This document shows, one piece after another, positions 55,459-64,000 of a DNA stretch of 64,000 bases. The notes under the pieces are model-generated. The model worked only from the letters and a program-made list of their open reading frames with translations. It ran no database searches and had not been told where the DNA came from. Source of the DNA: Candidatus Binatus sp. (GTDB lineage: Bacteria > Desulfobacterota > Binatia > Binatales > Binataceae). The translations under genes were made by a program, and so were the position numbers. The stretch lies in contig NZ_JAUSKL010000069.1 of NCBI RefSeq assembly GCF_030646925.1, forward strand, positions 1 through 64,000, in the 5' to 3' direction. Position 1 is the stretch's first letter. Each line of letters begins with the position of its first letter.

Positions 55459-56559
55459 TTACTGGATGTCTTCGGCGGCCGGATAATATTTTCCTTCGCC
55501 CAGCGAATCGACGGCAGCCCAGAACTCGGGCCCGCCCGCTTTCATCGGATCCTCGAGCGCCCACGCCTGGCGCTTGTAATTCCAGCTCTCGGGACAAAGC
55601 CGCTTCGCTTCCTCGAAATATTTCTTCGCCGCGTCGGCGTGCCCTTGTTCGAACAGGTACTCGCCGAGCCGAAAATTTGCCGCCGCGCGAACGTGCGAAT
55701 CGTCCGGCGTATGCATCCGGCGCAGAACCTCGTCCTCGCTGAGCGCAAAGCGGCTGGCCGATCCGTTGGCGACCCAGTCGCGGAGCGCATCGAGATACGC
55801 CTTGCGCTTGTTCTGCAACTCGTTCATCGCTTCGGTCGGTATCGAAAAATTGGTGCGATCCATCTTGCGGAACGCGTCGGTCACGCCGGCCGGCTCGCTC
55901 GGGCGAACGATCTTTCCGCGCTCGTCGATCCACACCGCGGTCGGCACGTTGACCATGTCGTAAAGTTCGGCGACGACGTGACGCCGATCGATCAAGCTCG
56001 GATAAGTGGGGTTCGCGGCCTTGATCCACGGCTCGGCGGCCGCATTGCCGCCGCTGTCGAACGCAATCGCGATTGGCACAAATCCTTTGGGTCCGAGTTC
56101 TTCGTAAAGGGCCTGCCAGACCGGCAGGTCAAAGCGGCATCCTCACCATGAGGCCCATGAAACGACCAGCACCTTCTTGCCGCGATAATCCGCCAGCGAA
56201 TGCAGGTTGCCGTCGAGATCGGGCAGCGTGAAATTCGGGCCTTCGAGCGAAGTCAGACTGCGCTTGCGATCCGACGCGGCCTCGCCGACGCACCACACCT
56301 GATGCTCCGTGTCGGCGACCACGGGCCGTCCGAGCAGGCCCGCGAGCGCAACCAGGTTGTATCGATCGCCTGCGACGACGCCGTCTTTCAGCGACGCGGG
56401 CACCGGGATGCATACGTCGCCGCGGCAAAAGCCCTCGGGGCGATGCGTCCAGCCGGCGATTCGCTCGAGATCGGCGGCCTTCAGCCACAGTGCGGAACCT
56501 TTTTCCTGGGCGTCCACCCCGTGGATGACTTGCTCGCCATAGATGATGTCGATCGCCAT
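55459..56559 (-). CDS. Redoxin (TlpA/AhpC-TSA-like), probable selenoprotein with UGC site
   Basis: Read through the TGA at 56143-56145, the frame is 366 residues from ATG 56559 (GAGG upstream). An N-domain of about 100 residues with a Cys pair (EGFCRGDVCIPVP) precedes a thioredoxin-fold domain: PNFTLPDLDGNLHSLADYRG, VLVVSWASW, then TGA, then GCRFDLPVWQALYEELG, FVPIAIAFDSGG and NVPTAVWIDERGKIVRPSE. The C-terminal 150 residues are helical (RLGEYLFEQGHADAAKKYFE). The family has WCGC here, so TGA sits exactly at the first active-site Cys (Sec139-Gly-Cys141). A 6-bp hairpin with GGTCT loop follows 14 bases later. Without read-through both halves would be useless, so selenocysteine is the best reading. 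Confidence 0.78.
56112..56128 (-). promoter_or_regulatory. Bacterial SECIS-like hairpin in redoxin gene
   Basis: On the minus strand CCTGCC, loop GGTCT, GGCAGG: a perfect 6-bp stem starting 15 bases after the TGA, with the loop beginning 21 bases after it. The loop GGUCU equals the SelB-contacting apical sequence of the E. coli fdhF SECIS, which begins about 19 bases after its UGA. Confidence 0.7.
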
Positions 56560-56613
56560 TGCGGTTGCCTCGGTTTGGATTTCACCACAACTAAGCGCCG
56601 ACACCAAACCGAA

Positions 56614-59600
56614 TCAAATCCAGAGAATTGCACCTCTCACAGGGCATCCGGTGCTGCGAGCGAGCGCCCGCATGTACAAATCGATCTGCGCGCGATACTC
56701 GTCGAGGCGGCCGCCGAGGCCGGCGTCGGTTTTGAAATCGACGACAGTCCACGAGACGGCGCCCGCGATTTTTTCCGCAAACACGAGGTCGGCGATTCCT
56801 TCGACCGCGGCGCCGTCGTCGAGCGTGAGCATCAGCGGGCATTCGCGCATCGCAGTTTGCGCGACTCGCGCGCGGCGCATCAGCGAAGAATCGAGCGCTG
56901 CTACCACCGCGATCGCGGCGGCGGCGACATCGTTTTCCGGCGCGCCGAGGATTCGCCCCGCGCCGGCCGCGATACGCGCAACCTGCGCCGCGTCGGCGTC
57001 GAACGGCGTGCGGAGCATCGCGAGATGCACCAGCGTGCCAAACTCTTTGCCGTGCGGGCGTCCCGCTTCGCGCGCGATGCGCTCGATCGCGATCGCGTCG
57101 GCATATTTTTGCGCAGCGTCGGGCGCCGCGATCGCAAGTTCGGTTGCGGTGCTCACCTTCAGCGACGGCATCGCGCCAGCCGCGAGCATCGCCGCTCGAT
57201 TCGCGCGCCAAGCCTCGTAGGCTTGCTTGCCTTGTTCCGAAACGAGCTTTTTTTCATCGACTTGCAGCAGCTTGTTTTGCCTGAGGCCCATCTGCTCTTC
57301 GACTTGCAACTCGAGGCGCGACGGATCCCACCAGACCACGTTGTGTTCGCCGTCGTGCGCGCGATGCAATCCCGGCATCACCGATTTATTTCGTAGTGGC
57401 GCTCGCGCCGGACGCGTCAGCACGCTGTCATCGCCAAACTCGGGGCATCCCGCGTGCTTCGGCATCAGCGGAGGACGCCGATTTTGCGTCGCGGGATATA
57501 TCACTGGATCGAGGCGATCGAGCCATCCGTCGCGTTCGTTGGGCCGCGGCGTCTGCGCGAACGGATCGACGTCGCCGACCGTCGGCACGACGATCAAATC
57601 GCGCGCACGAGTCGTCGCGACGTAGAGCAAGCGCTCAGCTTCCCGCTTGTCGCGTTCGAGTTCCTCGGCATTGTGATCGAGCAATTCGCGCGGAGCACAG
57701 CCGGCCAACTCCATCGCACAGAGCCGGCTCGCGGGCTCTGCGTAGCGCGACGCCTCGGCGCGAGTTTCGTTGCAGGTCGGATCGGCGAGAATGACGATCG
57801 GAAATTCGAGGCCCTTCGCGCGATGCACCGTCATGATGCGCACGCCTTCGGTGCCTTCCTCGACGATCGGCGTCTCGCTCGCCTCGTCGCGATCGGCGCG
57901 CGCTTCGAGTTCATCCACGAAGCCGCGAAACGAGGTCGCGCCGCTGCGCGCCTCGTAGCGCCGCGCCTGATCCATGATGCGCATGACGTTGGCGAGAGCC
58001 TGCTCGCCGGTCGGCCAGATCGCGATTCCGGCGTGTGCGCGCGTTTTCGCGAGCACCATCGCGAGCGTCTCAGCAATCGGACGGCGATTGCGCCCGCGAT
58101 GCAGATCCCTGATCACGTCGAGCGCGTCTTTGACTTCCTTGAGATGCGGCGCCAAGCCGTCCGGAATTTTTCGGAACGGATGCAAGCTGCCGATCGTCTC
58201 GCGGAACTCGAGCAGCGCGGCGTCGGAAAGCGCGAACAGCGGCCCGTGCAACGATGCGAACACCAGCAGCTCGTCGTCGGGACGCTCGATCGCGCCGAGC
58301 ACGTTGCGAATCGCGACGACTTCCTCGCGCTCGTTGAACGAACCGCCCTTGACCAGCACGTGCGGCAGATGCCGCGCTTCGAGTTCGCGCAAGTACGCGC
58401 GGGTGATGTCCTGGCCGAAGGAATTCATGCGGCGGAACAGCACGCAGATGTGGCGCGGACGAATCGCAACCGGCGTGTCGGGCGCCTCGCGCTCGGTGAC
58501 TCGCCATCCGCTTTTATCGACCAGCCACTTTATGAAGGCAGCGATTGCCTTCGGAATCGATTCGTCGATTTTCCAATTGAAGACGCGACCGTAATCGCCA
58601 TACGGCTCCGGAACCGGCAGCGCGACAATCGCCGGCTGGCCTTCGATCTGCTGACGATACTGCATCAACGGCGCGTATTGCGGCTGCGAGCGCGATTCCT
58701 GATTCATCAACGGAGCGAAGGCGGCGTTGGCCATATGCTGCAATTCCGGATTGGCGCGAAAGCTGACGGTCAAATGCTCGAGCGCGGCGCCGTGCAACAG
58801 CAGCATCTGCTTCACACCCTGATAGAGCGCTACGTCGGCGCGGCGAAATCGATAGATCGATTGCTTGGGATCGCCCACGATAAAGAGCCGCCCCGGATGC
58901 GGTCGCACGCGGCGCCAATCCGACTCGGCCGGATCGGAAGCTGAAAGCAGGATCAGGATCTCCGCTTGCAGCGGATCGGTGTCCTGGAATTCATCGACAA
59001 AAATGTGCGTGAAGCGCTTTTGCAAAGTCGCGCGCACCGCGGCGTTGTCGCGCACGAGATCGCGCGCTTTCAGCAGCAAGTCGAGAAAGTCGAGGCGGCC
59101 CGCGCGGCTTTTCAACTCTTCGTAATAGCCCACGACCGGCCACAGTTCGTCGCGCAAAAGAGGAGCGAGATTAGCGCCCGCGGTCTCGCGAAATTTCTTG
59201 AGCCGCTCCCGCAGCGCCTCGCGACGGCGGAAAACCTCGCCCCGTTCGACCTCGCCAAAGTCGCCGCCGAAGCCGCGCCAATCCCAATGCCGGCCGCGCG
59301 AATTGGATACCAGCACCGATTCGAGCGCGTCGTGATCGCGGCCGCGGACCGATTCAAGCCGAATCGCCTCGCTGACCGGTTTCGCGATGGCGCTTAGACT
59401 TTTACCCAGCCAATCGTCCGGACTGCTCTCATCGGCGAGTCTGCCGAACGCGAGAATTTCTTTTATCAGCGAATCGATCTCCGAATCGCGATCGAACGGC
59501 GACGGCTGCCACGGAGAATCGAAATCGCGCCATTGCAAAAGATCGTAGGCGGCGCGCCGCGCGATTTCGCGCGGCCCCGTGCGCTGCGAAAGATCGCGCC

Positions 59601-60093
59601 GCCGCAGCAGCCGGCGCATCCCCTCGCCCGGATTTTCGAGCACCATCTCGAACCACCGGTCGAACGCCGCGTCGAACATCTCGCTCGCGACATCCTCGGG
59701 CGCAACTTCGAACATCGGATCGACGCGCGCTTCCACCGGACGCTCGCGCAGCAGGTCGGCGCAGAATGAATGGATCGTGCCGATGCGCGCCTCTTCGAGT
59801 TGCTCGAGCGCCTTGTCGAGCCGCGCGCGAACTTCGACGTCGAGGGCCGCGCCATGCCGCGCCTGCTCGATCTCGGCGCGCAGCCTGAGCTTCAATTCGC
59901 CGGCCGCTTTTTCCGTGAACGTGACCGCGACGATTTGCGAGAGTTGGCCGCGCCCCGACTCGATCACCGACACGATTCGATTCACCAGCGCCGTGGTCTT
60001 GCCGGTGCCAGCCGCCGCTTCGATCACGAGCGTGGTATCGAGATCGTTGCGGATGCGATCGCGAACCTGCTGATCGGATGGAATCGCGCTCAT
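56614..60093 (-). CDS. addA: ATP-dependent helicase/nuclease subunit AddA
   Basis: A 1159-residue UvrD-like helicase with C-terminal nuclease. Walker A is VIEAAAGTGKTTALVNRIV; further helicase motifs are VAVTFTEKAAGELKLRLR, HIFVDEFQDTDPLQAEIL, RLFIVGDPKQSIYRFRRADV and VRIMTVHRAKGLEFPIVIL. The RecB-type nuclease is at the end: DLVFAEKIAGAVSWTVVDFK followed by TDAGLGGRLDEYRAQIDLYM. With AddB it resects double-strand breaks for RecA loading. The ATG at 60093 overlaps the addB stop by four bases. It ends 54 bases before the redoxin start. Confidence 0.95.
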   Translation of the reverse strand: MSAIPSDQQVRDRIRNDLDTTLVIEAAAGTGKTTALVNRIVSVIESGRGQLSQIVAVTFTEKAAGELKLRLRAEIEQARHGAALDVEVRARLDKALEQLEEARIGTIHSFCADLLRERPVEARVDPMFEVAPEDVASEMFDAAFDRWFEMVLENPGEGMRRLLRRRDLSQRTGPREIARRAAYDLLQWRDFDSPWQPSPFDRDSEIDSLIKEILAFGRLADESSPDDWLGKSLSAIAKPVSEAIRLESVRGRDHDALESVLVSNSRGRHWDWRGFGGDFGEVERGEVFRRREALRERLKKFRETAGANLAPLLRDELWPVVGYYEELKSRAGRLDFLDLLLKARDLVRDNAAVRATLQKRFTHIFVDEFQDTDPLQAEILILLSASDPAESDWRRVRPHPGRLFIVGDPKQSIYRFRRADVALYQGVKQMLLLHGAALEHLTVSFRANPELQHMANAAFAPLMNQESRSQPQYAPLMQYRQQIEGQPAIVALPVPEPYGDYGRVFNWKIDESIPKAIAAFIKWLVDKSGWRVTEREAPDTPVAIRPRHICVLFRRMNSFGQDITRAYLRELEARHLPHVLVKGGSFNEREEVVAIRNVLGAIERPDDELLVFASLHGPLFALSDAALLEFRETIGSLHPFRKIPDGLAPHLKEVKDALDVIRDLHRGRNRRPIAETLAMVLAKTRAHAGIAIWPTGEQALANVMRIMDQARRYEARSGATSFRGFVDELEARADRDEASETPIVEEGTEGVRIMTVHRAKGLEFPIVILADPTCNETRAEASRYAEPASRLCAMELAGCAPRELLDHNAEELERDKREAERLLYVATTRARDLIVVPTVGDVDPFAQTPRPNERDGWLDRLDPVIYPATQNRRPPLMPKHAGCPEFGDDSVLTRPARAPLRNKSVMPGLHRAHDGEHNVVWWDPSRLELQVEEQMGLRQNKLLQVDEKKLVSEQGKQAYEAWRANRAAMLAAGAMPSLKVSTATELAIAAPDAAQKYADAIAIERIAREAGRPHGKEFGTLVHLAMLRTPFDADAAQVARIAAGAGRILGAPENDVAAAAIAVVAALDSSLMRRARVAQTAMRECPLMLTLDDGAAVEGIADLVFAEKIAGAVSWTVVDFKTDAGLGGRLDEYRAQIDLYMRALARSTGCPVRGAILWI

Positions 60094-63000
60094 GGCATCT
60101 CGCGGAGCCGCGTCAGCGCGTCGAGCCGCGGCTTCGGCTTTCTTGCGGAGCGGCGCTGCTCGTACGGCCCGCAGACGCGCTTGTAATCGCACCAGTCGCA
60201 TTCGCGATCGCCGGGCGCCGCGGGCAGAAATCCGCGACTCAGCGCGTCGCCGAGAATCGCGACGAACTCGCGCGCCGATTTGCGCGCGCCGTCGTTGATC
60301 TCGACGCTTCGTTCCTGGTAGCCGCCGGTGGCAGTGCAGTAATAGAGCCGCCCCACCCCGATCGGCTCGTGCAAAACGTGCTCGGCCGCGAGCGCATAAA
60401 AGACCGGCTGCAACGTTTTACCGCCGCCGATCACGAAATGCTTGTCGGCGCGCACTTTGCCGGTCTTGTGATCGGTGACGCGGATTCGCCCGTCCGGGTC
60501 GCGCTCGATCAAATCGATCGAACCGCGCAGCGTCAGTCCGCCCTCGATTGCGACCGGATCCGGCGAACTGCGCGGGTCGGCCTGCGCGCGATCGTGAAGC
60601 CCGAAGCCAAGCTCGAACGCTTCCGGCGTCCAATGCTCCGGGTCGTCGGCCGCGCGCCGCAGCCATTCGCGCAAGTCGGCGCGGATTCCTTCGATACCGT
60701 CGTCCCACACGCGCTCGATCGCCGGCGCCAGCTTCTCGCGCCATCGCGCCGCGGCTTCCTCGATTCGCTCGTCGAGCAACCCCGACGCGTCGTCGAGATT
60801 GTCGCGCGTGACCGGCAGCGCATCCAGTTCGCGCAGCTCGCTCAATATCTCGTACTGCACTTCGGCGAAAATACTCCCGCGCGTCAGCGGTTCGAGCATC
60901 TCGATCGCGTCGGGCTCCTCGCGCGGCTCGAGACGATGAATCGCCTGGAGCAGAAATCGATACGGGCAGGCTGCGAAATGTTGCAGCGCGGTCGGCGAAT
61001 AGGATCGCGCCGACAATTGATGACGTCCCAATGCGCTGAGCGACGACGGCTCGGGATCGACCAGCCCGTCGGCGAAGGTCCATCGCTTCAGCCATTTGCG
61101 CGCGCGCGATCGCAGAGCGCGGCCGAGATGATCGTTGGCGTCGAGCAAATAATTCGCAGTGCCAATCGTCGTTTCCGGGTCGGCGTCGACGAGCTTGTCG
61201 AGCACCGCGAGATCGAATTCGGCGTCGTCGATCGCGTCATCGGGATTTTCCGGCGCGGGCCATCCGAGCCGCGACGCACGCTCGGACGCAGCGCGCCGCG
61301 CGAGTTCGTCGAAGCCGGGCAACTGTCCTTCCGCGGCGCGCAGAATTTCAAGCGCGTAGAAAGATGGAACGCGCGGACGCCCCTGATCGAGATCGACGCG
61401 TGGGTACGAAAAAATCGCGCGCTCGCGCGCCGCGCCGGCGGCGATTCGAAGCGCCAGCCGCTCCGCGGAGGAACGGCGCTCGACCCGCGCGAGCATCGGG
61501 CTGAGCCGCGCGCGCATCGAGTCGGGCAGGAGCGGATCCTCGATCAGCTTGCGCGGAAAAACCCGCTCGGCGAGCCCGGGCGCGATCACGACGTCGAACG
61601 CCATGCCCTTCGCGCGCCACGGTGAAGCGACGAACACCGCGCCGTGGCGGCGTTTTCTGCGCGGAGTCTCGAGCCGGCCGAGGCGCACGCCGAGCACCAT
61701 CCGCACTTCGTCGAGGCCGATCGGACCGACCGGCGCCATCGGCTCGAGCTCGCCGAGCGCCGCGAGCACCGGCTCGGCATCGCGAATCGCGAGCGCGACC
61801 AAATCGCGCAGATACTGAAGCCACTCTCCCCACGTCGTGGAAATCGGACGCGCGCCGAGCCGATTCAGAATCGGCATCGCGACCTTGGTCAAGTGATCGA
61901 GATCGAGAATCCGCCGTTCGAGTCCCGCCACGTGCGTATCGTCGTCCTCATATTCGGCGCGCCGCGCGAGGAGCTCATTGCGCAGTCCGCCGAGCCGCCG
62001 TTCCCAGCGCTCGGCGCTGCCAATTACCGCCGCATCGACGATCAACCGCTCCCATCGCCACGGCGCGCGCACGGTTCCTGCGACCACCGGAATCGGATCT
62101 GAACTCTCCGGCTCCGACTCGGGCTGATCGTTCTCGATTTCCAAATCGTCGGCCAGCGGAGCCGGCGCCAGTTCGCTGTCGGGACTCGCGATCGTTGAGT
62201 TGCTCGGTGACGCATCGGCGTCGGGCACTTGCGCGAGCGAAAGATATTCGGCAAAGCGGCTGGCGGAAAGATCCTCCGACGCGCAACTGAGCAGCGCCAG
62301 CAGCGCACGCCCGCCGGGCTCGGGACGACGCGTGCCGCGCGCGAAGTACGCGGGAATTTCGGCGCGCGCGAGTGCCTCCTGCAAGTATGGAGCGTAGCGC
62401 ACCGGCTCATGGAGCAGTACCGCGATTCGATCGAAGCGCACGCCGCGCCGCGCTTCCGCGCAGATACGCCGCGCGATTTCGACGCACTCATGCATCTCGC
62501 CCGCCGCGGAAATCATCGCGACGGTGTCATCGACGTCGCGCTCCGGCACAGGACTGTCGCCAAACAGATGCGATTGCAGGCGAGCGAGCGAGGTCGCACC
62601 GCCGTCGTCGGAAGACTTCGTTGCGACCGTCTTCGCCGCCGTGCCGAGCGCCTGCTCGAGCAGAGAAATCACGTGCGTATCGCCCGTCGGCGCCGTCGCG
62701 AGGATCGAGGGCGATCGCGCCGCCAGCGCGGCCAGCAGATCGCGCTCGAGCGCGCCGTCGATCGACGGATCGAGCAGCAGCATCGGAAGGCCGGCGAATC
62801 GCGGGATTAAATCCGCGCGCACCGCATCGGCCGCGATTTGCAGCATCGCGGCCCGATCGATCAGCTTCGCGGCGGCCAGCTCCGCGTCGAATCGCTCGAG
62901 CATCGCGGCCAAGGATTCGCCCGCCGAATCGAGCGCGCGCAATTGCTCGGCCGTGACGTTGTTCAGCCGAAGCTCCGCGAGCGTGCGCGCCAGCGCCCGG

Positions 63001-63359
63001 GGAAATCCTGGACGTTCGAGCACCGGCTCGAAATACGAATCCGCCTTCGACGACGCCAGCCGAAATACCGCGCGCGTCGCGACCGCTTCCGCCGCAAGAC
63101 CGTCGGCGGGTGCGAGTCCGGCCTCCGCCATCCGATCGGCGGCGAGCAATCCGACCAGTCGATTGAGGGTCAGGCGATGCACCCCGAGCATCGAGCCGTG
63201 CGCGATCGCAAAATCGCGCACCAGGTCGTCGGCAGCCTCCGGCACCGACGCGATAACCAGCACCTCGCTCGCCCTGGGCTGCAATTCGAGCCACGCCCGC
63301 GCTGCGGCAATCCGCTCCGACGCGCGCGGGCTGACGACTATTTCAGATTTGTCCGGCAT
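60090..63359 (-). CDS. addB: Helicase/nuclease subunit AddB
   Basis: A 1089-residue inactive-helicase/nuclease partner of AddA. The N-half is a degenerate helicase (SERIAAARAWLELQPRASEV; EPGGRALLALLSCASEDLSA). The nuclease half holds GLTLRGSIDLIERDPDGRIR and VTDHKTGKVRADKHFVIGGG (motif D...D-x-K). A Cys in FAACPYRFLLQAIHRLEP and three in RECDWCDYKRVCGPYE are the iron-sulfur cluster ligands of AddB. Acidic linkers (LEIENDQPESEPESSDPIPV) occur in the middle. It overlaps addA by four bases and forms one operon with it. Confidence 0.92.
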   Translation of the reverse strand: MPDKSEIVVSPRASERIAAARAWLELQPRASEVLVIASVPEAADDLVRDFAIAHGSMLGVHRLTLNRLVGLLAADRMAEAGLAPADGLAAEAVATRAVFRLASSKADSYFEPVLERPGFPRALARTLAELRLNNVTAEQLRALDSAGESLAAMLERFDAELAAAKLIDRAAMLQIAADAVRADLIPRFAGLPMLLLDPSIDGALERDLLAALAARSPSILATAPTGDTHVISLLEQALGTAAKTVATKSSDDGGATSLARLQSHLFGDSPVPERDVDDTVAMISAAGEMHECVEIARRICAEARRGVRFDRIAVLLHEPVRYAPYLQEALARAEIPAYFARGTRRPEPGGRALLALLSCASEDLSASRFAEYLSLAQVPDADASPSNSTIASPDSELAPAPLADDLEIENDQPESEPESSDPIPVVAGTVRAPWRWERLIVDAAVIGSAERWERRLGGLRNELLARRAEYEDDDTHVAGLERRILDLDHLTKVAMPILNRLGARPISTTWGEWLQYLRDLVALAIRDAEPVLAALGELEPMAPVGPIGLDEVRMVLGVRLGRLETPRRKRRHGAVFVASPWRAKGMAFDVVIAPGLAERVFPRKLIEDPLLPDSMRARLSPMLARVERRSSAERLALRIAAGAARERAIFSYPRVDLDQGRPRVPSFYALEILRAAEGQLPGFDELARRAASERASRLGWPAPENPDDAIDDAEFDLAVLDKLVDADPETTIGTANYLLDANDHLGRALRSRARKWLKRWTFADGLVDPEPSSLSALGRHQLSARSYSPTALQHFAACPYRFLLQAIHRLEPREEPDAIEMLEPLTRGSIFAEVQYEILSELRELDALPVTRDNLDDASGLLDERIEEAAARWREKLAPAIERVWDDGIEGIRADLREWLRRAADDPEHWTPEAFELGFGLHDRAQADPRSSPDPVAIEGGLTLRGSIDLIERDPDGRIRVTDHKTGKVRADKHFVIGGGKTLQPVFYALAAEHVLHEPIGVGRLYYCTATGGYQERSVEINDGARKSAREFVAILGDALSRGFLPAAPGDRECDWCDYKRVCGPYEQRRSARKPKPRLDALTRLREMP

Positions 63360-63471
63360 GAGCGGCGCGGCGTTCGATGCGCCTTCACATCATGCTCCGC
63401 ACCGTCGCACCGCTCTGCAAGAGGGTGCAATCGCGCCTTTCAACAGTGCGACAACGGTTGTCGCGGGACGG

Positions 63472-64000
63472 CTACTGAACGAGATAGACCGGATCGCCGA
63501 CGCGAACTTTGCCGCCAGCGCCGATCGACGCGAACACGCCGACGTTCGCTTTATGATGATACGCAGCGGTGCGCAGAATCGCGTAGTCGCGCCCCAAATC
63601 TTCCTGCGGATGAGTCGTCATCACGCAGCGCAGCGCCGGTTGCATCGCGACGATTTTCAAACCCGCGCCGACTTCGAGCGTGCCGCCAATCCAGTCATCT
63701 TCGATAAACGCATCATCGCGCGCGCCCGTCTCGACCAGGATCGTCGGACGAAAACGGCGCGGATCGAAGTTCGACCCGGCGGTTAGCTTCGACAGATGGC
63801 GCAGCGTGCCGGTCGCGATCACGTGCATCACGTTGGTATCGAAAAAGCTCGCCTGCTCGAGTTTGAAGTTGTCCGGCATCGCCTTCATGCCGGGAAAAAT
63901 CTGGTCGAACGGCACATCGGCAAACACCGTGGCAGGATCGATTCCAGCGCGCTCATTGTGCGCCGTTTCGGCGCGTTCGAGCCTCATCTTGCGCCCGAGT
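63472..64000 (-). CDS. MOSC domain protein, C-terminal part
   Basis: The frame continues beyond the right edge (LGRKMRLERAET lies at the edge), so the N-terminus is outside. The visible part matches the MOSC beta-barrel that handles the molybdenum cofactor's sulfur: TLRHLSKLTAGSNFDPRRFR, PTILVETGARDDAFIEDDWI, GTLEVGAGLKIVAMQPALRC and VMTTHPQEDLGRDYAILRTA, with the conserved Cys in ALRCVMTT. It ends VRVGDPVYLV. Members sulfurate or carry sulfur to molybdenum enzymes. It precedes addB by 112 bases on the same strand. Confidence 0.88.
   Translation of the reverse strand, partial: LGRKMRLERAETAHNERAGIDPATVFADVPFDQIFPGMKAMPDNFKLEQASFFDTNVMHVIATGTLRHLSKLTAGSNFDPRRFRPTILVETGARDDAFIEDDWIGGTLEVGAGLKIVAMQPALRCVMTTHPQEDLGRDYAILRTAAYHHKANVGVFASIGAGGKVRVGDPVYLVQ

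Noticed and set aside
60078-61625. 515-codon plus-strand frame
   Set aside because: Opposite addB, whose conserved nuclease and Cys motifs are certain.

Overview
The window is 64 kb of GC-rich bacterial chromosome, probably from an uncultured Gram-negative soil or sediment bacterium. Outer-membrane efflux and periplasmic peptidoglycan enzymes point to a diderm. Two luciferase-like (F420-type) oxidoreductases, a phytanoyl-CoA dioxygenase-like enzyme, flavin reductases and a CDC48-bearing gas vesicle cluster would fit a lineage such as Binatota/Desulfobacterota-like bacteria. That placement is inference; no rRNA or other decisive marker is present.

Layout. 1-4.3 kb: end of a flavin monooxygenase/acyl-CoA dehydrogenase-type gene, an IS1595 transposase remnant, and a lower-GC patch of three unknown genes. 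4.3-10.1 kb: mnmG, rsmG, parA, parB, the classic origin-proximal order, with eight parS-type sites in the two gaps flanking rsmG, interleaved with a family of two-hairpin intergenic repeats. 10.3-12.3 kb: a complete IS1595-family element with terminal inverted repeats, target duplication, an intact transposase and two passenger genes. 12.4-19 kb: LLM oxidoreductases, SnoaL-like, metallo-beta-lactamase fold, glutathione transferase, a rhodanese-like protein with an in-frame TGA, and a FIST sensor. 19.3-28.4 kb: a long minus-strand gas vesicle operon (gvpA to gvpL/F, with a CDC48-type ATPase and several small unknown proteins). 28.6-34.5 kb: decayed genes (IS3 tail, TolC-like, pentapeptide-type membrane protein) among a PhyH dioxygenase, a PPOX flavoprotein, a TPR protein and two tiny membrane proteins. 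34.7-44.4 kb: envelope and lipid genes (esterase, KirBac channel, fatty-acid desaturase, cyclopropane synthase, D,D-carboxypeptidase, TPR, glycosyltransferase). 44.5-47.4 kb: two flavin reductase genes separated by a second IS1595-type element whose transposase has lost its catalytic core but which carries DUF29 and other passengers. 47.5-53.9 kb: L,D-transpeptidase, iron-type alcohol dehydrogenase, MscS channel, response regulator and sigma-54 activator. 54-64 kb: a minus-strand run MOSC, addB, addA, redoxin, GGCT-like, queD.

The most striking observation is a pair of unlinked in-frame TGA codons. One lies in the rhodanese-like gene (17435-17437), the other in the redoxin gene (56143-56145, minus). 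Each falls exactly where the family has a reactive cysteine, the homologous frame continues beyond it, and each is followed 14-17 nt later by a short hairpin with a G-U-containing apical loop like the bacterial SECIS of E. coli fdhF. Both genes are best read as selenoproteins. The second theme is the dense parS field, built partly by duplication of a 185-bp parS-repeat-parS module. The third is passenger-carrying IS1595 elements in three states of decay.
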